Positions 1 through 7,409 are shown, numbered from the stretch's first letter. The stretch is DNA of 9,262 bases from SFTH01 sp963643985 (GCA_963643985.1 CAVINP010000081.1:1-9262), one strand, 5' to 3'. Program-made: numbers and translations. The notes: a model not told the origin generated them from the letters alone.

Positions 1-220
1 GATAGCCCGCGCCCGCCTGAATCAGCGAAAAGCCCACAAACTCGCCCGCCGAGGCGTTGATCAGAAAGCTGGTCAGCGTTGCCTGAAAGGCATTCAAGCC
101 CGCATTTCTTGCCGCAATGCCCAGCGTGAAGGCGACGGCCAGATACCCAAGCCCTATGGGCACGCCGGCCTTCATGCCCTGCAGAAAATATTGCCGGCGA
201 CCCTTTCCGGATTGATTCAT
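1..220 (-). CDS. azlC: AzlC family branched-chain amino acid exporter subunit, N-terminal part (cut by window edge)
   Basis: The first 73 residues are visible; the rest lies beyond the left edge. They begin MNQSGKGRRQYF, then a hydrophobic stretch (about residues 15-35, containing GVPIGLGYLAVAF) and a second one (about 44-65) with the segment INASAGEFVGF. This order, 'G-P-I-x-L-G-Y' followed by a small-residue-rich A/S-G-E-F motif, is what is known of AzlC proteins, membrane subunits that with the small partner AzlD export branched-chain amino acids and analogues. The ATG at 220 has a good GGAGG 10 nt upstream. An azlD gene would be expected further left. It lies 125 bp downstream of MATE transporter 1 on the same strand with no clear promoter between, so co-transcription is possible. 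In Bacillus subtilis azlCD is controlled by an Lrp-type repressor; an Lrp gene is present here but about 7.5 kb away. Confidence 0.85.
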   Translation of the reverse strand, partial: MNQSGKGRRQYFLQGMKAGVPIGLGYLAVAFTLGIAARNAGLNAFQATLTSFLINASAGEFVGFSLIQAGAGY

Positions 221-271
221 GTCCTTGTTTCCTCCGATTTGCAGCTTATTCACGGAAAGTCGGAATCAGTG

Positions 272-303
272 TGACTAGTGACTGGTGATTGGTTGAATGG
301 TGA
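272..303. repeat. Degenerate tandem heptamer in the MATE 1 / azlC gap
   Basis: Consecutive units TGACTAG, TGACTGG, TGATTGG, then TTGAATGG (8 bp) and TGA follow each other without spacers, i.e. a 7-bp period with consensus TGAYTRG. A related pair reads on the opposite strand at 336-349 (TAGTGGT-CAGTGAA), overlapping the stop of MATE 1. Low-complexity repeats of this style are often seen in intergenic DNA; no function can be assigned. Confidence 0.5.
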
Positions 304-345
304 GAGCTCACAGTTTTAGCTTAATCCGTACAATTTCACTGACCA

Positions 346-1740
346 CTAAGCGGTTGCATCCACCTTGGATATGACATTGCGCCTGATGCGGCGATACAGG
401 AAGAGGCCCAGTACCAGCGAAGCCAGCTCGGCCACGGGGAAGGAGATCCAGACCAGATTGTCGTTGCCGATGTTGCGGCCGACGATCGCCAGCACCCAGG
501 CCACGGGCAGCAGCACAACCAGCTGGCGGCAGATCGACACGATCATGGCGTAGCTGCCCTTGCCCAGCGCCTGGAAGACCGAGTTGAAGGATATGCTCAC
601 GGCCGCGCTGATGAAGTGGGTGGCGATGATGCGCAGCGCGGGCCGGCCGATGGAGTAGAGTATTTCGATTTCCTCCGCACTCGCATTGGTGATGAATATG
701 GAGAGCAGTGCCTCGGGGAAGAGCATGAATATCAGCGTGCCCAGTGCCATCAGCGCGGCGGCGATCATGATGCCCAGTTTGATCGTGGCCAGCATGCGTT
801 CACGGTTGCGTGCGCCGTAGTTGTAGGCGATGATCGGCACGACACCGTTGTTCAGGCCGAATACCGGCATAAATATCAGGCTGTTGAGCTTGAAGTAGAT
901 GCCGAAGACGTTTTGCGTGTAGGTCGTGCCGGCGGTGTAGTTGTAGAGTATGATGTTAAACAGGAAGGTCATCACCGAGCCGACGGCCACCATGGTGATC
1001 GACGGCACGCCGATAGCGCAGATATCGCGCACGATACCGCCGTCGGGGCGGAAGCCGCGCAGGGAAAGCTGCAGCTCCGGGTTCTTGCGGCGGTTGAACA
1101 CGATAGCGATCACGCAGCCGACCATCTGGCCCAGCACCGTTGCCAGCGCAGCGCCCGTCACGCCCATGTGGAATACGAATATGAACACCGGGTCAAATAT
1201 GATGTTGAAGATTGCGCCCGAGAGCTGGGAGATCATGGTGTAGATGGTGCGGCCGGTGGAGGTGAGCAGGCGCTCCATCATGATCTGGCCGAACATGCCG
1301 AACGACAGTCCGCAGACCACCATCAGGTAGTCCACACCGTAGCGTATAACGGTCTCATTCGTGGTCTGCATGGCAAAGAACGGACGCGCACCGAAGATGG
1401 CAAAGAGCAGAAACAGCACATAGCAGCAGGCCACCACAAACAGGCCGTTGGCCGCCACACGGTTGGCGCGATCGCCGTCCTTTGCACCCAGCGCACGCGA
1501 CACCAGCGCATTGACGCCGACCGCGCTGCCCGTGGCAAAGCCGATCATCAGGTTCTGCGCAGGGAAGGCCAGCGATACCGCATTGAGCGCCTCCTGCGAG
1601 ATCATGCTCACAAACACGGAGTCGACGATATTGTACAGTGCCTGCACCAGCATGGAGATGATGATGGGCAGCGACATGCTCACGACCAGTTTGCCGATCG
1701 GCATTACGCCCATTTTGTTTTCGGAAACACTCTGCTCCAT
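346..1740 (-). CDS. MATE family efflux transporter 1
   Basis: A 464-residue integral membrane protein of the usual MATE length. It is expected to carry about 12 transmembrane helices in two six-helix halves and to export small organic or cationic compounds in exchange for Na+ or H+. After a short hydrophilic N-terminus comes the typical first-helix segment, with Pro25, LVQALYNIVDS (Asp40 is at the place of the conserved N-lobe acidic residue) and VSLAFP near 55-60. The second half begins near the segment FGLNNGVVPIIAYNYGARN, the MATE hallmark of the seventh-eighth helix region. The ATG at 1740 is preceded by GAGGGG, but at 14 nt, longer than usual; the next in-frame ATG (residue 10) has no better site. 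It has its own promoter (1788-1816) and lies 114 bp after the patatin gene. The substrate cannot be read from sequence. Confidence 0.93.
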   Translation of the reverse strand: MEQSVSENKMGVMPIGKLVVSMSLPIIISMLVQALYNIVDSVFVSMISQEALNAVSLAFPAQNLMIGFATGSAVGVNALVSRALGAKDGDRANRVAANGLFVVACCYVLFLLFAIFGARPFFAMQTTNETVIRYGVDYLMVVCGLSFGMFGQIMMERLLTSTGRTIYTMISQLSGAIFNIIFDPVFIFVFHMGVTGAALATVLGQMVGCVIAIVFNRRKNPELQLSLRGFRPDGGIVRDICAIGVPSITMVAVGSVMTFLFNIILYNYTAGTTYTQNVFGIYFKLNSLIFMPVFGLNNGVVPIIAYNYGARNRERMLATIKLGIMIAAALMALGTLIFMLFPEALLSIFITNASAEEIEILYSIGRPALRIIATHFISAAVSISFNSVFQALGKGSYAMIVSICRQLVVLLPVAWVLAIVGRNIGNDNLVWISFPVAELASLVLGLFLYRRIRRNVISKVDATA

Positions 1741-1750
1741 AATAAAAAAC

Positions 1751-1849
1751 CAATCCCCTCATACATGATTTGAAACGTGCATCCACAATTATAGCGCAGC
1801 CATCGGAGCGCTTCAACTGTGCATGTGTTAATCAGATGCGAGGGGATTG
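1751..1849. repeat. Perfect 10-bp inverted repeat around the MATE 1 promoter
   Basis: CAATCCCCTC at 1751-1760 is exactly repeated as its complement GAGGGGATTG at 1840-1849, with 79 bp between the arms. On the minus strand the downstream arm is the Shine-Dalgarno stretch of MATE 1 (GAGGGG). The upstream arm lies just after the patatin stop codon and before the MATE 1 promoter, so only read-through transcripts from the upstream operon would contain both arms. Confidence 0.7.
1788..1816 (-). promoter_or_regulatory. Sigma-A type promoter of MATE transporter 1
   Basis: On the minus strand, -35 TTGAAG (1811-1816), a 17-bp spacer and a perfect -10 TATAAT (1788-1793). The expected transcript start near 1781 gives a leader of about 40 nt. 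The only competing reading is a TTG-started ORF in another frame, which is spurious. Confidence 0.75.
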
Positions 1850-1854
1850 TATAC

Positions 1855-2712
1855 TTATTCAGTTGCCAGGAATTCTTTGATTTCCTCCAGCCGCGCCTCG
1901 GCCATGCGCCGGCCGGCGCCCCAGGCGGCACGCAGTCTGGCGGGATCGTGCTCCACGCGGGAGACGGGCAGCGCTTCCCCGGGGCGGATGACCAGCAGGT
2001 TTCCGGCACGCTCCTGATCTTCGATGTATTTTAGTGTTTCGTTGTAGACGATGTGCCGGTTTTCCACGGCCTTCACCAGTGCGGGATAGCGATGATACTT
2101 GAGGCGAATCATCGGCAGTGCTTTATTCGGCTGTTTGACGAAGCCGCGCGGCTGCGTGAGAATCACCACGCAGTGCCCGTAGCCGCGTGCGGTGAAGAAC
2201 TTTACGGGGATGGAATCGGCGATGCCACCGTCCAGATAGAGGTGATCGTCAATCCTGACCATATTTGACACCAGCGGCATGGAGGCCGAGGCACGTATCC
2301 AGTCAAAACCGTGATCCTCGTAGCCGTCCCAGCGGTGGTAGACAGCCTGCCCCGTGGTGACGTCGGTGCAGACCACGACAAACTCCATGGGGTTGTTCCT
2401 GTAAGCCGCAAAGTCAAACCTGTCCAGTTCCAGCGGCACCTCGCCGTAACAGAATTCGCTGCTGAATACATTGCCCGTTTTCAGCAGCACGCCAAGGCCG
2501 CTGTAGCGCTTGTCGTTGCAGAAGCGCGTGTTGTAGCGCAGCACGCGGCCGATCTGCCCGGACTTGTAGTTGACGCCGAAGGCCGCGCCCGCGGAGACAC
2601 CGACTGCGCCGTCAAAGCGTATGCCGTTTTTCATCAGTACGTCCGTTACGCCCGCGGTGAACAGGCCGCGCATTGCGCCGCCCTCCATGACAAGACCCGT
2701 TTTCATGTGCAT
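1855..2712 (-). CDS. Patatin-like phospholipase family protein (YjjU-like)
   Basis: A 285-residue protein with all marks of a bacterial patatin lipase. The oxyanion-hole motif GGAMRG is at 11-16, the nucleophile elbow GVSAG has the catalytic Ser40, and the dyad aspartate is Asp161 in LDGGIADSIPV. Known members hydrolyse acyl esters of phospholipids or related lipids. No signal peptide or membrane helix is visible, so it should act in the cytoplasm, at the inner face of the membrane. It is the last gene of the ligase-LrgA-LrgB operon, starting 20 bp after lrgB. The start is ambiguous: ATG at 2712 or, two codons on, at 2706, which gives the family-typical opening MKTGLVMEGG. The repeated AAGGAAGGAA upstream can serve either. 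No terminator is visible between its stop and the MATE 1 promoter. Confidence 0.92.
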   Translation of the reverse strand: MHMKTGLVMEGGAMRGLFTAGVTDVLMKNGIRFDGAVGVSAGAAFGVNYKSGQIGRVLRYNTRFCNDKRYSGLGVLLKTGNVFSSEFCYGEVPLELDRFDFAAYRNNPMEFVVVCTDVTTGQAVYHRWDGYEDHGFDWIRASASMPLVSNMVRIDDHLYLDGGIADSIPVKFFTARGYGHCVVILTQPRGFVKQPNKALPMIRLKYHRYPALVKAVENRHIVYNETLKYIEDQERAGNLLVIRPGEALPVSRVEHDPARLRAAWGAGRRMAEARLEEIKEFLATE

Positions 2713-2732
2713 GCTTCCTTCCTTAGGAATTC

Positions 2733-3425
2733 TTAGATTAGACCGGCGAATATGTTTGCGCCGATGACCGTCATGATGCCCGTCACAGCAATGGCCAGGC
2801 TGCTCATGGCCCCCTCGATCTCACCCATCTCCAGCGCCTTGGCCGTGCCCAGCGCGTGCGAAGATGTGCCGATGGCCACACCCTGCGCCAGCGGATTTTT
2901 GATGCGTATCAGCTTGAGAAACGTGGGCGCGATCATGTTGCCCAGTACGCCCGTGATGAGTACCATGACGGAGGTGATGGAGGCGTAGCCGCCCAGCGCT
3001 TCCGAGAGCGGCAGGGCAATGGCGGTGGTAACGGACTTGGGCAGCAGTGTCACGTATTGCGCGTGATCCAGATGCCAGATCAGTGCGATGGCCAGCACGC
3101 CGAGCAGGTTTGTCATCACGCCCGCGAGTATGCCCAGCAGCATGGCCTTGAGGTGTTTTTTGAGCAGCGTGAGCTGTTCGTAGAGCGGTATGGCCAGACA
3201 CACGGTGGCGGGTGTCAGCAGGTAGGAGAGATATTTGGCACCGGATACGTAGGTCGCATAGTCGATCTTCAGCAGCAGCAGCACGCCGACGGTCAGCAGC
3301 GTGCCGATCAGCACGGGGTTGAAGATCGGATTTTTGGTCTTCTTCTGCAGCCATGAGCCGAGAAAAAATGTCGCAAGGCTGAGCAGCACGCCGAAGTAGG
3401 TGGTGTTCAGAAGCAGTTCGCGCAT
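2733..3425 (-). CDS. lrgB: LrgB/CidB family membrane protein
   Basis: A 230-residue polytopic membrane protein of the exact family length, with helices visible from residue 8 onward. The family signatures are LPKSVTTAIA (128-137) and the highly conserved C-terminal block GTSSHALGTAKALEMGEIEG (186-205). LrgB works with LrgA. The pair was described in Staphylococcus as an antiholin-like system that tempers murein hydrolase activity and lysis, and related Bacillus pairs transport pyruvate. The ATG at 3425 is one base after the lrgA stop (TGAcATG), with AAGGAAGGG 7 nt upstream, so translation is coupled to lrgA. No LytSR- or LysR-type regulator, the usual controllers of these genes, is encoded nearby. 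Which role applies here (lysis control or metabolite transport) is not decided by the sequence. Confidence 0.95.
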   Translation of the reverse strand: MRELLLNTTYFGVLLSLATFFLGSWLQKKTKNPIFNPVLIGTLLTVGVLLLLKIDYATYVSGAKYLSYLLTPATVCLAIPLYEQLTLLKKHLKAMLLGILAGVMTNLLGVLAIALIWHLDHAQYVTLLPKSVTTAIALPLSEALGGYASITSVMVLITGVLGNMIAPTFLKLIRIKNPLAQGVAIGTSSHALGTAKALEMGEIEGAMSSLAIAVTGIMTVIGANIFAGLI

Positions 3426-3426
3426 G

Positions 3427-3786
3427 TCACAACCCTTCCTTTCCGCTTTGGCGCAGCAGTGCCTGGGTCGTATGCCCGGTGCAGGCCATGATCAGGCAAG
3501 TCAGCAGCGTACTTACCAGAAGCACCGGAATGAGCATCGCCTGCATGGCCGACCAGGCATCCATCAGCCCCACCGTGGCGGGGATGAACATCACGGACAT
3601 GATCGATATCAGGAACTTGCCCGTTTCGCGCACGGCCCGGAGCGGTATGATGCCCAGGCACAGGCAGATAAAGAGTATGATCATGCCGTATATGCCTGCA
3701 GGCACGGGCAGCGGGATCAGATCAGCGAGCAGCTCGCCCAGAAAGGACAGAAACAGTATCAGCATCAGCTGCAGCACGTATTTCAT
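3427..3786 (-). CDS. lrgA: CidA/LrgA family holin-like protein
   Basis: A 119-residue protein with four hydrophobic helices (about 5-25, 30-50, 60-80, 84-105) and a short basic tail. This is the size and topology of CidA/LrgA proteins, which oligomerise in the cytoplasmic membrane. The family motif LPVPAGIYGMIILF sits at about 26-39, and FIPATVGLMD follows near 67-76. The start codon overlaps the stop of the lipoate ligase (ATGA at 3786-3783), with GGAGGGG 8 nt upstream inside the ligase gene, so the two are translationally coupled. This coupling to a lipoate ligase is the uncommon point, since lrgA is usually preceded by a regulator or stands alone with lrgB. Confidence 0.95.
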   Translation of the reverse strand: MKYVLQLMLILFLSFLGELLADLIPLPVPAGIYGMIILFICLCLGIIPLRAVRETGKFLISIMSVMFIPATVGLMDAWSAMQAMLIPVLLVSTLLTCLIMACTGHTTQALLRQSGKEGL

Positions 3787-4754
3787 AGCGACAGCCCCTC
3801 CACATAGTCGGCAATATCGTTCATTTCCGCATTGTCCGCCGCCCGAAGTGCCGCGGCAATGGGTACGGAGCCGTAGCCGACGCCCATCAGCGCATGTTTC
3901 ACGCGCTCGGGCAGCTCGGCATCGTTGGCATCGGAGTATACCTGCACGTTGCTGACCGCGCCGTGGCGCAGCGTCAGCAGCAGTTGAAGACCGCCCCAGG
4001 GAAAGCGGTTTTCAATCTCGACGTCAAAGCGCGGCGTCACGCCCAGCCGCCAGGCATCGCTCCTCTGCTTTTCATAGTAGGGCGCGATGGCAGCCTCATC
4101 GAGCATGGCGGTCTGAAGTTCGGTATAATCGCCGTACTCCGCCCTGAAGGCACGCTTGAGAGCTGTGAGCATGTCGTCGCAAATCAGGCCCGGCACAAAC
4201 TCGCTCAGGTTGCACACGCGCGACTTTACGGACTTTACGCCCTTGGGCTTGAGCTTGCGCGGATCGACGTTCAGGTAGTTCTGCAGCCGGCCCATGTCAG
4301 CATTTATCAGCAGCGTGCCGTGGTGCTGGCGGATGTGATTGCGCGTGCAGAAGGCGTTGCCGGAGAACTTGCGCCCGTCGGCCAGCAGGTCGTTGCGTCC
4401 GCTGAAGTCGCAGGGAATGCCCAGCGCACGCACGGCGTTTAATATCAGACCCAGTTGTCGCGTCAGGTCATAGCGGCCCTCGCCCGCAATGAACGAGAAG
4501 TTCAGGTTGCCCGCATCGTGAAAGACCGCGCCGCCGCCGGTGATGCGCCGCACCAGCTGCACATTGTCCCGATCCATCTCCGCCAGACGGCATTCCGCCC
4601 AGGGATTCTGTCCCCGGCCGATGATGACAGCATTCGTGTTGATGTAAAAGTAGAGCATCATGTCGTCCGGACCCAGCCGATCCAGAAAATATTCGTCGAC
4701 CGCCAGATTGCGCCAGCCGTCGCCGGAGTCCGAAACATAAAGATAATTGGCCAT
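3783..4754 (-). CDS. lplA: Lipoate-protein ligase A
   Basis: A 323-residue two-domain ligase that activates free lipoate with ATP and attaches it to a lysine of acceptor domains (E2 subunits of 2-oxoacid dehydrogenases, or GcvH) in the cytoplasm. The large catalytic domain carries the family signature RRITGGGAVFHDAGN (69-83), the lipoyl-AMP-binding Lys129 in KFSGNA, and HHGTLL (144-149). The C-terminal accessory domain (about 220-323) is present, which fits a true ligase rather than a LipM/LipL-type transferase. The start is set by GGAGG 5 nt before the ATG at 4754; an in-frame extension to a TTG at 4814 would run through the -10 box and begin in the -35 box. No lipoate-bearing enzyme is encoded in the window, so its acceptor is elsewhere. 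Confidence 0.94.
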   Translation of the reverse strand: MANYLYVSDSGDGWRNLAVDEYFLDRLGPDDMMLYFYINTNAVIIGRGQNPWAECRLAEMDRDNVQLVRRITGGGAVFHDAGNLNFSFIAGEGRYDLTRQLGLILNAVRALGIPCDFSGRNDLLADGRKFSGNAFCTRNHIRQHHGTLLINADMGRLQNYLNVDPRKLKPKGVKSVKSRVCNLSEFVPGLICDDMLTALKRAFRAEYGDYTELQTAMLDEAAIAPYYEKQRSDAWRLGVTPRFDVEIENRFPWGGLQLLLTLRHGAVSNVQVYSDANDAELPERVKHALMGVGYGSVPIAAALRAADNAEMNDIADYVEGLSL

Positions 4755-4759
4755 ATCCG

Positions 4760-4764
4760 CCTCC
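4760..4764 (-). promoter_or_regulatory. Ribosome binding site fixing the lplA start
   Basis: GGAGG on the minus strand, 5 nt before the ATG at 4754. Together with the promoter at 4786-4814 it rules out the longer reading that adds 20 residues. Confidence 0.8.
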
Positions 4765-4785
4765 GAGGAAATGATCACTGTACCG

Positions 4786-4814
4786 ATTATACAATATATG
4801 AAAAAATTTCTCAA
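4786..4814 (-). promoter_or_regulatory. Sigma-A type promoter of the lplA-lrgA-lrgB-patatin operon
   Basis: On the minus strand, -35 TTGAGA (4809-4814), a 17-bp spacer rich in A/T, and a perfect -10 TATAAT (4786-4791). The transcript would start near 4779, giving a leader of about 25 nt, too short for a riboswitch. No other promoter is evident within the operon. Confidence 0.85.
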
Positions 4815-4868
4815 GCCAAATCGGGCGGATTAGCATATCATTCGACAAAACAAAGCGCGATCTTCACA

Positions 4869-4883
4869 CATCGATGATACAAT
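4869..4883 (+). promoter_or_regulatory. Probable extended -10 promoter of the MFS gene, with overlapping palindrome
   Basis: TGaTACAAT (4875-4883) matches an extended -10 element; no good -35 stands 16-18 bp upstream. The 8-bp palindrome CATCGATG (4869-4876) overlaps the TG of the element and could be a repressor half-site or chance. The start would be near 4890, about 33 nt before the MFS ATG. Confidence 0.4.
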
Positions 4884-4922
4884 GTCGCCTGCAAATTGAA
4901 ATGCAAAAAGGAAGATTACGGT

Positions 4923-6080
4923 ATGAAGCGTTCCGTCACAGCGTTCTATGCACTGATTCAGGCACTCTATTGGATCGTCTACGGCCTGATGTTCAGCTAT
5001 GCCTCGCTTTATCTGCAGTCGCGCGGCTTCAGCGACGGCCGCATCGGTCTGGTGCTGGGCACGATCTACCTGCTCTCCGCGCTGCTCCAGCCGGCATTTG
5101 CCAAACTGGTGAGCCGCAGCCGTATTCGCCTGAACTCAATCATGTCCGGCGTGTACCTGTTGATTACATTGCTGAGCCTGTCCATGTGGCTGCTGCCCCT
5201 GCGCGGCGCGGCACTGGCGGTGGTCATGGTGGCTGCATTCACATTGGAAAATGCCATGCAGCCCTCGATCAATTCGCTGCATCGCGGCTTTGAAGTCAAC
5301 GGTACGCATGTGAATTTCGGCCTGGCCCGCGGCACGGGTTCGTGCTGCTACGCGGTCATGATGCTGATCATGGGACAGCTTCTCAGCCATGTCGCGACGG
5401 ACATACTGCCCGCATGCTACATGACGGCTCAGCTGCTGCTTACCATATGCCTTGCCGTGTTCCGCACGCCGGACTATCGCCCCGACAGCACGGGGCGCAG
5501 CAGATCCTACCGCGAGATACTCCGCGAGAATCCGAGGTTCATGCTCTTCCTCGCCGGTGAGATGGGTCTGGGCCTTGCACATATCTTTATTGACAATTTT
5601 CTGCTGCAGATCATGCAAAGTATGGGCGGCGGCAGCAGCAACCTGGGCATCGCCATTGCCATTGCAGGCTTTACGGAGCTGCCCGCCATGGCGCTGTATG
5701 CCCGCATGAGCCGCCGCGTGGGCAACAAAAATATGCTGCGCATCATGAGCTGTGCGTGGCTGGCCAAGGATGTGCTCGTGCTGCTGGCGTGGCACCCTGC
5801 GGTGATATACGTCTCGGCCCTGCTGCAGTTCTTTGCCTTTGCCGTGTACGTGCCCGCGGAGGTGGAGTACATTTCCTCCACGCTTCCCGCAGAAGATTTC
5901 CTTGCGGGACAGTCGCTGCAGGGCAGCGCGTGGACGATCGGCAGCCTCATGGCTACCTTCCTGGGCGGCCAGCTGATCGATGCCATGGGCGTGCACGGGG
6001 CACTGGGGACGATACTGGTCTTTGCCGCCGCGGGCGCGGTGCTGATGATCCTTTGCACGGCCAAGGCGAAAAAGGCATGA
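4923..6080 (+). CDS. MFS transporter (MFS_1-like / LacY-HcaT-type fold)
   Basis: A 385-residue protein with about 12 transmembrane helices and a central loop near residues 185-205 (rich in R, S, P and D), as in major facilitator proteins. The N-terminus, FYALIQALYWIVYGLMFSYA followed by SRGFSDGRIGLVLG, resembles the MFS_1-like group (nucleoside, sugar or phenylpropionate symporter-type proteins). The loop 2-3 motif is degenerate (FAKLVSRSRIRLN instead of GxxxDRxGRR). The start is the ATG at 4923, with AAAAAGGAAG about 9-10 nt upstream; a longer TTG-started reading from 4896 would include this ribosome site. It is divergent from the lplA operon across 168 bp and converges on MATE 2 with 3 bp between the stops. 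The substrate and even the direction of transport are unknown. Confidence 0.85.
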   Translation: MKRSVTAFYALIQALYWIVYGLMFSYASLYLQSRGFSDGRIGLVLGTIYLLSALLQPAFAKLVSRSRIRLNSIMSGVYLLITLLSLSMWLLPLRGAALAVVMVAAFTLENAMQPSINSLHRGFEVNGTHVNFGLARGTGSCCYAVMMLIMGQLLSHVATDILPACYMTAQLLLTICLAVFRTPDYRPDSTGRSRSYREILRENPRFMLFLAGEMGLGLAHIFIDNFLLQIMQSMGGGSSNLGIAIAIAGFTELPAMALYARMSRRVGNKNMLRIMSCAWLAKDVLVLLAWHPAVIYVSALLQFFAFAVYVPAEVEYISSTLPAEDFLAGQSLQGSAWTIGSLMATFLGGQLIDAMGVHGALGTILVFAAAGAVLMILCTAKAKKA

Positions 6081-6083
6081 GTT

Positions 6084-7409
6084 TCAACCGACCGATTTCC
6101 CGATCGGCTTTCTGCGCATACTGATCAGCCCGACGGCATCCGCCAGTACCCAGCCGATGGGAATGGCCAGCCAGATGCCGATTTCGCCCATCAGCGGCGA
6201 GAGCGCATAGGCCAGCGCCACGCGCGTGCCCAGGGATATCACCGTCAGCACCACGGACATCGCGGGGCGGCAGACGGCGCGGAAGTAGCCGTAGAGCAGA
6301 AACAGACAGGCGATGCCGACATAGCACGCGCCCTCGATGCGCAGGTATTTTACGCCTTGCGCAATGACGCAAGCGTCACTCGTGAAAATGCGCATCAGCG
6401 GAGCAGCCGACACAAACACGAGCGCCGAGATTACGAGGGCGAAACTTCCGCTGAGCAGGAAGGCTTCCCGCGTGCCCCTGCGGATGCGCTCATGGTTGCC
6501 CGCGCCAAAGTTCTGCGCAATAAAGGTGGAATAGGCGTTGCCGAAATCCTGCACGGGCAGATAGGCAAAGCTGTCGATCTTCACCGCTGCCGCAAAGGCT
6601 GCCATGACGGTCGCGCCGAAGCTGTTCACCAGCCCCTGCACCATCAGTATGCCGAAGTTCATCACCGACTGCTGAGCGCAGGTCAGGGACGACATCGACA
6701 CGATCCGCCGGAGTATCTGCCCGTCGTATCGCCATTCATTCCGTTTCGGAATTATTTCCTTGCATTTTAAAAGTACATAGACCAGCAGGCCGAGGGCCGA
6801 GACATACTGGGCAATCACCGTTGCCCGGGCCGCGCCCGCAATGCCCATGCCAAAGACCGCCACAAACAGCAGATCCAGCCCCACGTTGAGCAGCGCGGAC
6901 ACCGCCAGGAAGATCAGCGGCGCGGTTGAGTTGCCCAGCGCGCGCAGAAGGCAGGCCAGATAGTTGTACAGCGAGGTGGCGATCAGGCCCGCAAATATGA
7001 TCAAAAGGTAGCATTTCATGCCGTCCGTGATCTCGTCCGGTACGCGCAAAAAGCGCAGTATGTCGTCCGAAAAGGCGTATACGGCGGCATTTATGACCAG
7101 CGTCACCAGCATGATCAGACCGAACGCGTGCGCAATACCACGGCGCAGCGAGACATCGTCACCGCTGCCGCGATATATGGAGAACAGTGCCCCCGACCCC
7201 ATCGACAGTCCCAGAAAGATCGAGGTCAGGAAGGTCATCAGCGTGTACGCCGAGCCGACTGCCGCCAGCGCATTGGAGCCGAGCACGCGGCCGACAATCA
7301 GCGTATCGGCGATGTTGTAGAACTGCTGCAGCAGGTTGCCGGCCATCATCGGCAGCGCAAAGAGTATCAGCGAGCGCGATATGGACCCGCGCGTCAGATC
7401 CCTGTACAT
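6084..7409 (-). CDS. MATE family efflux transporter 2
   Basis: A 441-residue protein with the MATE pattern: the opening MYRDLTRGSISRSLILFALP (Pro20), then NLLQQFYNIADTLIVGRVLG with Asp35 at the conserved N-lobe acidic position. In the second half, FAAAVKIDSFAYLPVQDFGN and AQNFGAGNHERI match the helix 7-8 region. It is clearly different from MATE 1, so this is not a recent duplication. An ATG two codons upstream (7415) is possible, but the GGGGG stretch (7417-7421) directly abuts it, while it lies 7 nt from the ATG at 7409, so the latter is preferred. Ribosome site quality is modest. It is divergent from the lrp gene and has a leader of about 165 nt that runs antisense through a structured element. 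The substrate is unknown. Confidence 0.93.
   Translation of the reverse strand: MYRDLTRGSISRSLILFALPMMAGNLLQQFYNIADTLIVGRVLGSNALAAVGSAYTLMTFLTSIFLGLSMGSGALFSIYRGSGDDVSLRRGIAHAFGLIMLVTLVINAAVYAFSDDILRFLRVPDEITDGMKCYLLIIFAGLIATSLYNYLACLLRALGNSTAPLIFLAVSALLNVGLDLLFVAVFGMGIAGAARATVIAQYVSALGLLVYVLLKCKEIIPKRNEWRYDGQILRRIVSMSSLTCAQQSVMNFGILMVQGLVNSFGATVMAAFAAAVKIDSFAYLPVQDFGNAYSTFIAQNFGAGNHERIRRGTREAFLLSGSFALVISALVFVSAAPLMRIFTSDACVIAQGVKYLRIEGACYVGIACLFLLYGYFRAVCRPAMSVVLTVISLGTRVALAYALSPLMGEIGIWLAIPIGWVLADAVGLISMRRKPIGKSVG

Noticed and set aside
300..311. GTGAG-AG-CTCAC palindrome followed by TTTT, possible terminator or operator
   Set aside because: The loop is too small for the full stem in RNA, the T run is on the strand with no gene to end, and nothing links it to a promoter.
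616..1773. Plus-strand open frame of 385 codons opposite MATE 1
   Set aside because: Its product is rich in His, Gln, Asp and Arg with no domain logic and no ribosome site. It is a shadow of the GC-rich MATE gene, whose own frame is a clear membrane protein.
4755..4814. Twenty-residue N-terminal extension of the lipoate ligase from a TTG
   Set aside because: The extension is encoded by the -10/-35 promoter elements and lies upstream of a good GGAGG and ATG.
5136..5996. Minus-strand open frame of 286 codons opposite the MFS gene
   Set aside because: Soluble, His/Gln/Arg-rich product antisense to a clear 12-helix transporter; no start signals.
6092..6107. CCGAT/ATCGG hairpin followed by CTTTCT just past the MFS stop, possible terminator
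   Set aside because: The stem has only 5 bp, the T tract is broken, and the sequence is the end of the MATE 2 coding region.
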